Shown piece by piece: positions 7,916 through 16,106 of a DNA stretch of 17,859 nucleotides. The stretch comes from Nocardioides sp. (GTDB lineage: Bacteria > Actinomycetota > Actinomycetes > Propionibacteriales > Nocardioidaceae). Location of the stretch: positions 1,597 to 19,455 of the forward strand of contig DOWL01000139.1 in the NCBI GenBank assembly GCA_003519585.1, written 5' to 3'. The first letter of the stretch is position 1, and each line of letters begins with the position of its first letter. The notes below the pieces were generated by a model that was not told where the DNA came from, searched no databases, and worked only from the letters and a program-made list of their open reading frames with translations. The position numbers and the translations under genes were made by a program.

Positions 7916-8440
7916 CTAGAACAGCGCCATCTGCGCCTCGTCGACCGACGCCAGAGCGCGGGCGATCCGTTCATCGTCCCAACCGTCGATGACGGCGGCG
8001 CGCAGGGCAAGCGAGCGGCGGTACGTCGCCTCTCGGCCCAACAGACGCCCCCGATAGCCGCGGACGCCGCGGCGTCCATGCTGGGCGATCCGAGACAGGT
8101 TGGCGCCTTGTGTGGACCCCTCGAGGTGATCCAGCAGGGTCCCATCGGCGCGTACGCAGATGGGGTTGTCGCAGACGACATGCTCGACCACCGGTGGCAG
8201 GTCGATCGATTGCCCCTCGGCCAGAGCCCACGCCACCCGGTGCGGTCGTACAACTCGAGGTCGGCCTGTTGCATCAGATGCGGATATGGCCCAGAAGCGG
8301 CCGTATCCGTCGTCCCCGATCGCTCCGGTCCATAGCCAGCAGTCGGTTGCCCGCGGGCCCTTCACGACATGCGACCAGAACCGGTCGATCTCGTTCGCCG
8401 TCAGGTGCACGTGACCAACCGTAGGCCGCGGCACCGACAC
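7916..8440 (-). CDS. HNH endonuclease of homing/phage type
   Basis: 174 residues. The order of motifs matches HNH_3-like homing nucleases: FWSHV (21-25), DCWLWTGA (33-40), GYGRF (45-49), PHRVAWALAEG (66-76), VEHVVCDNPICV (85-96) with the His of the HNH core at 87, and HLEGSTQGANLSR (105-117). Compared with the usual core there is a short insertion (RADGTLLD) between the CxxxxC element and the HLE element, and Glu86 stands in place of the usual Asp. The C-terminal third is basic and may bind DNA. The annotated start is GTG at 8440; GTG at 8434 or 8410 is also possible. It is the last gene of the minus-strand conjugation block, 43 bp after the preceding gene, and could be a free-standing homing gene that invaded the element. 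Confidence 0.78.
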   Translation of the reverse strand: MSVPRPTVGHVHLTANEIDRFWSHVVKGPRATDCWLWTGAIGDDGYGRFWAISASDATGRPRVVRPHRVAWALAEGQSIDLPPVVEHVVCDNPICVRADGTLLDHLEGSTQGANLSRIAQHGRRGVRGYRGRLLGREATYRRSLALRAAVIDGWDDERIARALASVDEAQMALF

Positions 8441-8483
8441 AATCGCTGGCCCGACCTGGCTATGACCCCAGCGGGCGGGTCGG

Positions 8484-9218
8484 TCACGGGCTGAGGTTGG
8501 GCGCAGTTTCCGGGACGACGAAGAGGCCCTCCTCGACGGTCGATGTGGGCCGCCGGGCGGGGGCGCCCGCGTGGAGAGCGCTGGCCTGTAGTGCGGGCGA
8601 TCGGGTCGCTGCGGGCAGCGGTTCTGGCTGGTGGTCGAGCAGCTCGAGGAGGTCGGCGGGTTCGTCGTCGACGATGAGTGGGAGCGCTCGTGCGATCGCT
8701 GCCTTCTGGCGGTCGCGCAGGTCGCTCAGCGCCCTGATGTGTTTGCCGTAGACGGCGTCCCACTCGGCTTGAACGATCTGGTGTTCGTCGTCGGAGCTGA
8801 AGCGTCTGCGGTGTGGCCAACCGCCGCGTTCGTTGCTGTAGTCCCACCATGTTCGGTTCTCGTCTCGCTCGGCACGCACCAGCTGGGCCAGCTCATCGCG
8901 GAGGTCTGGCGGAAGACTCGCGCCGTACGCCGCGGCTTCAGCCCATGTCACCGTCACGACGACCGTGGGCTTCATTCGACGCCACGGCTGGGTGCCTTCC
9001 GTTGCGCTCTCCGTACCTGCTTCTCGCAGGGCGGCGTAGATCTCGGTGTGGTCCTCGAGACGCACCGCCTTGCGGTTGTAGTTGATCCAGCAGCCGGGTT
9101 GAGGTGCTGAGCGGCCACCCTCGAAGGTTCCCCGGTCACGGATGCGATCGAGCAGCGCATCGGCCGCCGTCCCGGCGCCCAACGCTCCGAGCAGCCTCTG
9201 TTGGTCTCGGCTCAGCAT
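8484..9218 (-). CDS. Hypothetical protein in conjugation operon
   Basis: 244 residues; family not recognised. It has no signal peptide or membrane helix. The middle part is rich in charged and aromatic residues (for example ENRTWWDYSNERGGWPHRRR, about 119-138) and helix-forming stretches follow (about 140-190); the C-terminal 50 residues are Pro/Ala-rich and likely disordered. An ATG start at 9218 follows the DnaA-like gene's stop by 25 bp, so it belongs to the same transcript. Third-position GC bias and operon position support it being a real gene. Confidence 0.68.
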   Translation of the reverse strand: MLSRDQQRLLGALGAGTAADALLDRIRDRGTFEGGRSAPQPGCWINYNRKAVRLEDHTEIYAALREAGTESATEGTQPWRRMKPTVVVTVTWAEAAAYGASLPPDLRDELAQLVRAERDENRTWWDYSNERGGWPHRRRFSSDDEHQIVQAEWDAVYGKHIRALSDLRDRQKAAIARALPLIVDDEPADLLELLDHQPEPLPAATRSPALQASALHAGAPARRPTSTVEEGLFVVPETAPNLSP

Positions 9219-9243
9219 GCCCCGGACTCGATCCAGCGTCGCG

Positions 9244-9945
9244 TTATCGGCCGGGGGCGGCAGCGACCGTGACCCGCGGGCCGTCCTCGTCGTGACGTCG
9301 CGCGGTGTCGTGGCGGGTCTGGTCGAGGGCTGCCAGTTGGAGCGTGGTGCTGCGATCGCTCTGGGCGACTTCTTCTGCCTGCGGGACTGTGATCGGCTCG
9401 GCGTAGTGCTCCTCGAGTTGCGCGACGATGCGGGTGCAGACCGCGTTGAGCCGCGGGTCGTTGGCGACCTTCTTCTGGGCGTACATGACGGTGGTGTGGT
9501 CCCTCCCTCCGAATGCCGCAGCGATCGCGGGGAGTGTCAGTCCTCCGCGGCGGGCCGCGGTCATCGCCACCGCTCGCGCGTCGGTCACTGCTCGGTGACG
9601 GTCGGCGCTGAGGACGGCGTCGCGGGTGGTGCCGAAGGCCTGTGCCGCCGTCGCGATCGCGATCGCGCAGACTCCGTCGGGTCCGACGTCGGCCACCTCA
9701 CCGGTCGCGTTCTCGGTCGCGTTGACCTGGGTGGCCAGGGCGACCGCGAGCGTCCGCAACTGTTCGTCGCTCATCGCGTTGAGGGTGCGCTGGATCGCGG
9801 ACTGGTTCGCGTCGGCGACCAGGGCGGCGAACGCGGCGGCATGCTTCGGGCTGAGCCCATCGTCTGGCCCGGGAATCTCGTCCTCGGGCGTCTGCTGGTT
9901 GTCGACGAGTCGCAGTCGTCGGCTGGCGTTGTCTGGCGTGGCCAT
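9244..9945 (-). CDS. Stand-alone DnaA domain IV-like DNA-binding protein
   Basis: 233 residues. Residues 92-162 match the C-terminal DNA-binding domain of DnaA: an N-terminal helix (VCAIAIATAAQAFGTT), a conserved RAVTDARAVAMTAAR helix, the LTLPAIAAAFGGRDHTTVMY signature (136-155) and the following YAQKKV helix. In DnaA this signature contacts the 9-bp DnaA box. The AAA+ ATPase domain of DnaA is absent; the N-terminal 90 residues and the 70-residue tail are low in recognisable features. GAGAGGTGG at 9954-9962 sits 8 nt before the ATG at 9945, which rejects an upstream extension of 159 codons. The gene begins 5 bp after the preceding stop. It may bind an origin or promoter of the element. Confidence 0.82.
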   Translation of the reverse strand: MATPDNASRRLRLVDNQQTPEDEIPGPDDGLSPKHAAAFAALVADANQSAIQRTLNAMSDEQLRTLAVALATQVNATENATGEVADVGPDGVCAIAIATAAQAFGTTRDAVLSADRHRAVTDARAVAMTAARRGGLTLPAIAAAFGGRDHTTVMYAQKKVANDPRLNAVCTRIVAQLEEHYAEPITVPQAEEVAQSDRSTTLQLAALDQTRHDTARRHDEDGPRVTVAAAPGR

Positions 9946-9950
9946 GAGCG

Positions 9951-10640
9951 CTACCACCTCTCGTGGATGTCGTCGTCGTTCTTCGGCGAGGTGTCCGGGT
10001 TGGTCGGTGTGAGGGTGGCGAGTTCGCCGGCGCGCTCGACGTCGTCCCTGTATCGCTGTGCGCGGCCGCGGCGCTTCGGGGTGGCGGCGTGGCTCTCGTC
10101 GCGTTCGCGCCGGGGCCGGGGCTGATGCTTGCCCGGTTGGCAGCCGTCTCCGAGCCGATCGCGCAGCCGCTCGAGGAAGCCGGGCAGCGCATAGCGGTGC
10201 CAGTCCTCCAACACCGCAGGCGTCACCGCGAAGCTGGTGTAGTAGCGGTTGCACGCTAGGACCGCGAGGTCGTGCACGAGGTGCGGGTGGGCGGGCCAGC
10301 ACTCGGGGATGCCGGGGCGGGCCACGTTCCACAGGTGCTGCTCGTTGAGCCACATCGCGACCAGGTCCAGCCACGCCCACAGTTCCGAACGCATCAGACC
10401 GGTGCAGCTGCCCGGGTCCCACGGGCGTGGCATCTGCGCGAGTTCGCGCAGCGCCTCTTCGTCGGCAGGTGGCTCGATCGAGGCCATCTGCAGCTGTTCC
10501 ATCGCGGTCCGGATCGTTGGGCCGGGCTCGGGGAAGGGCCAGACCATGAGCCCGACCAGCGGCATCATCCCGTTGCCGTTCGGGGCCGCGTTCCCGGCGG
10601 CGGCGCGGGTGGCGATCTGGGAGGGGTGCATCGTCGTCAT
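9951..10640 (-). CDS. Hypothetical protein of actinobacterial conjugation operon
   Basis: 229 residues; no named family is assigned. A tryptophan-rich helical core (about 70-165) includes PRPWDPGSC, ELWAWLDLVAMWLNEQ, CWPAHPHLVHDLAVLA and LEDWHRYALPGFLERL. A basic tail (KRRGRAQRYRDD and similar) could contact nucleic acid. I have the impression that such Trp-rich proteins recur next to TraG genes in actinobacterial mobile elements, but could not check this. The ATG at 10640 has GAGGAG 5 nt upstream (10646-10651), so the 53-codon upstream extension of the frame is rejected. It starts 16 bp after the coupling-protein stop. Confidence 0.75.
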   Translation of the reverse strand: MTTMHPSQIATRAAAGNAAPNGNGMMPLVGLMVWPFPEPGPTIRTAMEQLQMASIEPPADEEALRELAQMPRPWDPGSCTGLMRSELWAWLDLVAMWLNEQHLWNVARPGIPECWPAHPHLVHDLAVLACNRYYTSFAVTPAVLEDWHRYALPGFLERLRDRLGDGCQPGKHQPRPRRERDESHAATPKRRGRAQRYRDDVERAGELATLTPTNPDTSPKNDDDIHERW

Positions 10641-10656
10641 CGGATCTCCTCGGGGG

Positions 10657-12159
10657 CTACTTGGGCATCCCGAGCCGCTGACGCGTCTGTGCCACGGGCT
10701 CGGTCGGGGCGATCGGCTCACCGGGGTCGCGGCCGGCGACGGTCCGCGCGGTGGATTCCCCGGTGGACACCGGGGTGATGGGGGCGAGGCCGCGTGCATT
10801 CAGACGCGCACGCTTCTGCGCGGCCAGGAGCTCCTTGCCCCGCTTGCCGTCAATGCAGCGGCGCAGGTTCGCGATGATCGGGTCGTACATCTCTGAGAGG
10901 ACCAGGGCCTTGCGGGGCTCGATGCGCCGCAGCTCGGCCGGCTCGAGGATAGGCACTCGCCTCGGGTCCCATGAGCGGTCCATCGCCCCGAACCACTCGT
11001 GGCCGCGCTTGGAGTGGCGCAGTTCGGTGTGGGTCGTCGACCCGATCAGGTCGGAGAGCTCCTGGTAGAAGCGGATGTCCTTGCCACCGCCGAAGACCAC
11101 CAGGTTGTTGGACAGGCCGTAGATCGTGCGGGCCTCGTCCTCGCCGTAGCAGACCACGAACTGGCGCCAGGTCTGCGCCGCGAGGATGAACGACAACCCG
11201 AGCGCCCGCTCGTTGGCCATTCGGGTCGAGAGGGTCGGGACCGGTGCGGTGGAGGGCAGCTCGTCCAAGCACGCCAGGAACGAGGGGCACAGGCGGCCGT
11301 GCGGGGAGGTCTCCCCCAGCCGCTTGGCCGTGTCGAGGATCTGCTCGGTGACCGCGGTCATCAGCGGTGACGCACTGGCGTAGGGGTCCTCGCGGCCCAA
11401 CAGGTAGATGGTTCCGCCGGCGCGGACCAGCGCCTCGAGGTCGGTCGCCGGCCGGGTCGCGGACGGCACACACCGCTCCCGGATCGAACGCTGGAAGAAC
11501 AGGCTCATCGCCTGCTGAACGGTCGTGATGGTGTTCCCCGCGGTGCGCTCGTCGCCGTACAGAGCGCCGCGCAACAGACCGTCCCACAGTGGCTCAGCGG
11601 CCGGGTGGGTGCGCAGGATCTCCTCGGCTTGGGGGTACTCGCGTGGGCTGGAGACCCACATCAGGACCTCGTCCAGGTTGATCTCGGCGATCGCCGCCGC
11701 GTGGAAATAGGCTTGCAGGACTTTCGCGCACTCGCCGGCGTAGAACCGGGCCGCCTGGTCGGAGGACTGGGCGGTTGCACCCTTGATCGTCCCCGCCGCG
11801 AACGCCTTGGCCTGACGCTCGGCGAACATCGCGTTCTGACAGCCCGCGATCGGGTCGACCACGAGCTCGGGCACACCCGGGGCCAGCCCGAACGGGTCGA
11901 GCACCGCCACCGGGCCGACCTTCTGCCGGGCCTCGAGGGTAAGGAACAGGTCCTCCGGCTTGGTCAGCGTCACCAAGGCCCCGCCCGGCGCATCCAGCAG
12001 CGCCGGCACGAGCAGGTCGAGGGTCTTGCCCGAGCCCTGGGGGCCGATCACACAGGTCGTGCGGTCGTAAGGCACCCACAGCTCGGGGCCTCGGCGCCCG
12101 GCCTGGCCGAGTCGCCAGCCGACCTCGTACGGGTCCACGTGCTTCAAGGCGCTGGTCAT
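10657..12159 (-). CDS. TraG/VirD4-family type IV coupling ATPase (soluble form)
   Basis: 500 residues. Walker A GPQGSGKT (39-46), a following TLTKPEDL element, DPFG, then the Walker B-like CLDELPS with Asp299-Glu300, and FILAAQTWRQF, the Gln-containing sensor motif of TraG/VirD4 proteins. Coupling proteins recruit the relaxase-DNA complex to the secretion channel and energise transfer. Family members usually carry N-terminal transmembrane helices; here none is present, and the preceding gene, overlapping by four bases (ATGA), encodes a two-helix membrane protein that may supply them. The start at 12159 is chosen for that overlap and an AAGGGGA upstream. The C-terminal 60 residues are basic and Thr/Pro-rich. 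Confidence 0.9.
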   Translation of the reverse strand: MTSALKHVDPYEVGWRLGQAGRRGPELWVPYDRTTCVIGPQGSGKTLDLLVPALLDAPGGALVTLTKPEDLFLTLEARQKVGPVAVLDPFGLAPGVPELVVDPIAGCQNAMFAERQAKAFAAGTIKGATAQSSDQAARFYAGECAKVLQAYFHAAAIAEINLDEVLMWVSSPREYPQAEEILRTHPAAEPLWDGLLRGALYGDERTAGNTITTVQQAMSLFFQRSIRERCVPSATRPATDLEALVRAGGTIYLLGREDPYASASPLMTAVTEQILDTAKRLGETSPHGRLCPSFLACLDELPSTAPVPTLSTRMANERALGLSFILAAQTWRQFVVCYGEDEARTIYGLSNNLVVFGGGKDIRFYQELSDLIGSTTHTELRHSKRGHEWFGAMDRSWDPRRVPILEPAELRRIEPRKALVLSEMYDPIIANLRRCIDGKRGKELLAAQKRARLNARGLAPITPVSTGESTARTVAGRDPGEPIAPTEPVAQTRQRLGMPK

Positions 12160-12638
12160 CGCCGGAATCCCCTTCGGTTGGAGCGGGAGTACAGGTCCGG
12201 GCGGATCTGGTTGGCGCGGGCACGCAGCGGCGCCAGCCCGAGCGCCTCGGCCGCCTGGGTCCCGGTTGCCAGCCCGTGGCGGGATCCAGCGCCGGTCATG
12301 TCTCGCATCCACAGCGCGACGACGACGGTGGCGCCGAGCGCCAGCACCTCCCCGACCACGGTGAGCACCCACATCACGGCGTCGGCCGGAAGCCCGTCGG
12401 CGACATCACGGGCAAGCCCGGCACCGAACCGTCCCTGCAGGAGACCTCCGTAGGCGTCGAGGAGGTGCTCGTTCGGCCACGCGAACTGCCCCGCCGTCAC
12501 CCAGCCCACGAGCCCCTGGACGACCAAGGGGGTGATGAGGAAGACGAAGACGCCGGCGAGTACGAACGCGATCGCAAACTCGCCGGCCGAGGGTGTCGTG
12601 TTGGAGAACCGGTCGCGCCGGGCTCGCTCCATGCTCAT
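12156..12638 (-). CDS. Small two-helix membrane protein, likely partner of the coupling ATPase
   Basis: 160 residues. The N-terminus is basic (ERARRDRF), then two hydrophobic segments: about 21-50 (FAIAFVLAGVFVFLITPLVV) and about 85-110 (VMWVLTVVGEVLALGATVVV), with an external loop of about 35 residues. The C-terminal 40 residues are cytoplasmic and basic. This is the topology of the membrane domain of VirD4-type coupling proteins. It overlaps both neighbours by ATGA, so it should be made in step with them. An open frame continues 112 codons upstream but lies antiphase to the P-loop gene and has no plausible composition. Confidence 0.75.
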   Translation of the reverse strand: MSMERARRDRFSNTTPSAGEFAIAFVLAGVFVFLITPLVVQGLVGWVTAGQFAWPNEHLLDAYGGLLQGRFGAGLARDVADGLPADAVMWVLTVVGEVLALGATVVVALWMRDMTGAGSRHGLATGTQAAEALGLAPLRARANQIRPDLYSRSNRRGFRR

Positions 12639-13237
12639 CGCGCCGCCGCCAACCACGCCCCGCCGGCAGCCGCCTGCCACCGGTGGCACGGGAAGTCCCT
12701 CGGACCTCGGGGGTCCGCGATCACCGGGAGGGTTCCGGGTGGCCAGTCCAGTCGGCCCTGGCCCTCCAGCGCCGCGATCTCGATGGCGTCTGCCGACTGG
12801 GGGTGGATCAGGCCCAGGCAGGTCACGTCGAGGTCGAGCATGGGGCGGCCCAGGAGCTGGATGCCGACGTCGATGCCGCTCGCGGACGTCAGGATCACCG
12901 GGGCTATCCCCCAGGGCAGCATCTCCAGTTGGCTGTCGGCGGTGCAGTGGATGTCGTCGACGACCACCAGGCACTTCCCCGGCTGGCAGTCGCGGCCGAT
13001 GGGGCGCTGGAGATAGTCCGGTTCGAGAGCGTCACGGCTCAGGTCGGCCCACTCGCCCGGGTTGTGGGCGAACACGTGCACGTGGCGTGAGGTGTTGGCC
13101 AACCACCATCGAGTGAGGTACCGAGCGACGGTCGTCTTGCCGCGCCCGTAGTCGCCTACCAGCAGAAGCGAATCGCCGCTGGAGGTGTCGAACCCGGCGG
13201 CCAGCCCGTCGGGTGTGGTGCCGATGCGTACGTCCAT
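12635..13237 (-). CDS. Small P-loop ATPase of the conjugation operon
   Basis: 200 residues. Walker A GDYGRGKT (28-35) follows a short beta stretch, and Walker B LVVVDD is at 90-95. After that come LTSASG and a Pro/Arg-rich tail. The size and layout resemble the core of FtsK/TraB-type or VirB4-type ATPases but without their large insertions; I cannot place it more closely. It ends with an ATGA overlap into the membrane-protein gene. I chose ATG 13237 because the sequence before it is Arg-rich and unlike a protein N-terminus; an in-frame ATG at 13327, 3 bp after the previous stop, is the alternative. Neither has a good ribosome binding site. It may help the coupling ATPase or drive assembly. 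Confidence 0.7.
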   Translation of the reverse strand: MDVRIGTTPDGLAAGFDTSSGDSLLLVGDYGRGKTTVARYLTRWWLANTSRHVHVFAHNPGEWADLSRDALEPDYLQRPIGRDCQPGKCLVVVDDIHCTADSQLEMLPWGIAPVILTSASGIDVGIQLLGRPMLDLDVTCLGLIHPQSADAIEIAALEGQGRLDWPPGTLPVIADPRGPRDFPCHRWQAAAGGAWLAAAR

Positions 13238-13330
13238 GGTTTGAAAGGCAACTCGGGCCGTTGTGGATCGGACACGTCGACGGCACCGAACTTCCGGGCG
13301 CTGCGGCTGCGGCCTCAACTCGGCCATGGT

Positions 13331-16033
13331 TCAGGCTGCTGCAGCGGGCATTCCGCCGAGGTCGAATGCCTGCTTTGGCAGCGCCCACGTCACCGATCCA
13401 CTTGGCGTGTGGACGTCGGCGAACCCCACGCAGCCGAACATGCCGTTCGCGGCGCAACCGTAGTCGTTGCCGAAGATCTTGCCGCCGCCGACGTAAATCG
13501 CGACGTGGCCGACGCCGTTGCCGGAGTTGTAGGACACCACGGCGCCCACGGGCGGGAGTGGGTCGAGTCCGCTGCCGTGCGCTTGGGCAAGGCCTGCGTT
13601 GATGATGCCTTGGGCGACGTCTTGCCCGTTGCCGTAGCCGCGCCCGACCCCGGGGCCGCCGTACATCGCGTCGACGACCTTGGGGCACTGGTTGTCGTAG
13701 GTGCAAGGTGCGCCACTGGTCCACGACAACGCGCACAGGCCGTTCGGGGTGCTCATCATGGCGTCCAGGCGCGCCGAGAGCGCCGCCGAGAGATCGCCCG
13801 CGATCTGGATCGGCGAGGCGGCGCAACTGGGGTCGGAGATGTTCGCGGTGCCGCCCTCGGTAGCCGCGACAGCTTGCCGGGCCGCGTCGAGGTACTGGCG
13901 ATAGTCGGCGTGCTCGAAGGGGATCCAGTCGGCGAACTTCGCCTCCCCGGATCCGGGCCGCGCCGAATAGAGCGCGAAGGCGTACCGGGCGTTGAGCAGC
14001 GGATCGAAGATGTCGGCTTGGCTGTTCCAGCCGGGCACCATGCCCTTGTGCTCCGCAGCGATCTGCCACAGGCCGAAGTGGTTGCCGTTGCTGGCCTCCG
14101 GGTTCCACGTCGACTCCACGCGGGCGATGGCAACCGCGGTCACCAGGTCCTCGCCGCGGAACCCGGCCTGGTAGGCCGCCGAGGCCGCGACCTTCGCCGC
14201 AGTGAGCGTGCCCGGGCCCGAAACGTTCTGCAGCAACACGTTGCCGAGAGTCCCGAACGTACTCGGGCACGGCGGGCAGCCCGCCGGAGCCGCACCGCTC
14301 GGCGGGGTGCCGTTCGGTGAGGTCGCGCCCGGACCGGCACCGTTCATGGCCAGGCGGGTGAGCAGCACCGGATGGTCGCTCGCGACCGCGGCCTTGCTCA
14401 GCTCCCAGGTCCGCGCAACCGCTGCGGGGGCCTTGTAGAACTGGTAGATGACCCCGGCGTCCTTGGTGTAGTCGAACCCGGCCTCCCGCATGCGCGGCGC
14501 CGCGGCGTTGGGGCCGTCGCCTGGGTGAGAGTTCATGTCGCCGCCCACCAGGACCGGCCCGTACGGCGCCAGCACGTTGGTCAGGTCGATCAGGTAGTCC
14601 ATCCCGAGGCCGTACTGCTGCACGCGGCTCATCGGCGGGTTCCCCCACTGGCGGGGGAATCGATAGACGTTGGTCATGTGGTGGAGCGCGACGACCGAGA
14701 CCACAGCGCCGTCGCTGCTGCGCTGGAAGACCCCCCAGATCGCGTAGCGGTCCCAGTTCACGTTCTTGCCCTTGAAGACCGCCTGGTCGTCCTCGACAAG
14801 CTTCACCCGGCCGCCGTCGAGCATGGTCCAGGTGTCGCTGCGCCACATGATGGCGTTGTTGATCGACTGGCCGACGTTGCCGCCGCCGGTCTTCACCGGG
14901 TCCTTGTAGGCGCCGTACCCGGGCAGGATCTGCTCGAGCTGGTTCGGGGAGTACTTCCAGATCTCGTTGAGGGTGATGAAGTCCGGGCGGGCGGCGTTGT
15001 TGATCGCATGGAGGCCTTGCTCCGCGCGCCACTTGAAGTTCGCGTTGGCGATAGTGATGTTCCCGCTGACCCCGGACCCCGGTGCGGCCCGGATGCCGGT
15101 CGGCATCTGCCCGAGCACCGACCCGCTGCCCGTGCGGCCAGCGCCGGCCCTGCCGCTGGGTCCCTCGGTGCCGGCGGATCCGGTGAGGAGAGTGGCGGTG
15201 GTGTAGACGAACGGATGGTCGGTGTAGGCGTGCGCGTTGTCGTTGGTGGAGCGGTCGACAACGGTGCCCGAGAAGGTGACGCCGGGGCTACCCATGATCC
15301 AGTCGATCTGGTTGTCGCTGGGGTTGGCGGCCGACCAGCCCGACGCCAAGGACAGGAACAGCCGCTTGAACCGGGACCTGTCGTTCATGTCGCCGACGAG
15401 GAACAGCGGCGTGCTCGGCTCCGCGGCCTGCACCCGCTGCAGGGCCTGCGCCTCGGCTCGCACGGCGGCATCGCGCATCGCGTCCGTGCCGCCGACCGCG
15501 TTGGCGGGGTTGTGGGCGTTGAGCACCCAAACCGATCCCAGGCCGCTGGTCGAGGTGAACCGCACCAGTGGGATCTGGATCATCGGCCCGCCGTACTTGA
15601 TCGAGACGTAGCGAACCTCGTCGACCCTCCAGGCCCCGGGCTGATAGGCGATCGCGTCCGCGGTTGCGCGGTGCCCCTGGCGCTTGCCCGCAACGATCCG
15701 CCAGGCCCCGTCGGTGGCATCGAGGAACGCCTGCGCCTGCGGCGGCTCGAACTCCTGGAACCCGATGATCGAGGCACCAGAGGCCCCGATCTTGCTGACC
15801 ATGTTCGGCACACGCTCGCCGTACGGGCGCTCACCGGGGTGGGGATTCTTGGTGTAGTGCGAGGCGCCCCGCCAGTTGAGCGTGCCGATACCGAACGACC
15901 CCGACCCTGCGCCGGTGGTCGTGGCGCACGCGGCGCGGACCGCCTCGATGTTCGCGCTCCCCATGCCCAGCATGAGCAGCATCAGCGGCGCCATCAGCAC
16001 CAGCGGCAGTCCGAGGAGAAGGCTCTTCTTCAC
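13331..16033 (-). CDS. Secreted tandem EEP-nuclease-like / lytic transglycosylase-like / CHAP-like fusion protein
   Basis: 900 residues from a GTG start with GAGGAGG at 16042-16048. A hydrophobic N-terminal signal or anchor is at 4-24. EEP domain 1 spans about 46-283: N53, QE at 93-94, GDMND 214-218, QIDWIM 242-247, DH 272-273. EEP domain 2 spans about 324-562: N332, E357, HH 451-452, GGDMNSHPGD 497-506, SDHP 552-555. In domain 2 the usual IDxI element reads VIYQFY (528-533). A Pro/Gly linker follows. About 615-725 is lysozyme/transglycosylase-like: AIARVEST with Glu640 and GLWQI 654-658. About 777-890 is CHAP- or NlpC-like with Cys783 and His843 in VGHVAIYVGG. The cell-wall half would open peptidoglycan for the mating channel, as VirB1-type hydrolases do. 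EEP domains hydrolyse phosphodiesters or phosphomonoesters; their job here is unknown. It lies 73 bp after VirB4. Confidence 0.85.
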   Translation of the reverse strand: MKKSLLLGLPLVLMAPLMLLMLGMGSANIEAVRAACATTTGAGSGSFGIGTLNWRGASHYTKNPHPGERPYGERVPNMVSKIGASGASIIGFQEFEPPQAQAFLDATDGAWRIVAGKRQGHRATADAIAYQPGAWRVDEVRYVSIKYGGPMIQIPLVRFTSTSGLGSVWVLNAHNPANAVGGTDAMRDAAVRAEAQALQRVQAAEPSTPLFLVGDMNDRSRFKRLFLSLASGWSAANPSDNQIDWIMGSPGVTFSGTVVDRSTNDNAHAYTDHPFVYTTATLLTGSAGTEGPSGRAGAGRTGSGSVLGQMPTGIRAAPGSGVSGNITIANANFKWRAEQGLHAINNAARPDFITLNEIWKYSPNQLEQILPGYGAYKDPVKTGGGNVGQSINNAIMWRSDTWTMLDGGRVKLVEDDQAVFKGKNVNWDRYAIWGVFQRSSDGAVVSVVALHHMTNVYRFPRQWGNPPMSRVQQYGLGMDYLIDLTNVLAPYGPVLVGGDMNSHPGDGPNAAAPRMREAGFDYTKDAGVIYQFYKAPAAVARTWELSKAAVASDHPVLLTRLAMNGAGPGATSPNGTPPSGAAPAGCPPCPSTFGTLGNVLLQNVSGPGTLTAAKVAASAAYQAGFRGEDLVTAVAIARVESTWNPEASNGNHFGLWQIAAEHKGMVPGWNSQADIFDPLLNARYAFALYSARPGSGEAKFADWIPFEHADYRQYLDAARQAVAATEGGTANISDPSCAASPIQIAGDLSAALSARLDAMMSTPNGLCALSWTSGAPCTYDNQCPKVVDAMYGGPGVGRGYGNGQDVAQGIINAGLAQAHGSGLDPLPPVGAVVSYNSGNGVGHVAIYVGGGKIFGNDYGCAANGMFGCVGFADVHTPSGSVTWALPKQAFDLGGMPAAAA

Positions 16034-16106
16034 GACGACGGCCTCCTCACAGGGCTGTCGAGGGGGTGCAAGTTCGCCGCGAAACCGTCAGAAATCCGGG
16101 GAACAT

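Noticed and set aside
9142..10125. 327-codon plus-strand frame
   Set aside because: Antisense shadow of the DnaA-like gene, which has the GGRDHTTV signature.
10272..10896. Plus-strand frames opposite the TraG-adjacent gene
   Set aside because: No recognisable motifs, and the minus-strand genes have good ribosome binding sites and short gaps.
13032..15032. 666-codon minus-strand frame overlapping the same region
   Set aside because: Its translation is Arg/Pro/Gly-rich with no motifs, and it overlaps two well-supported genes in another frame.
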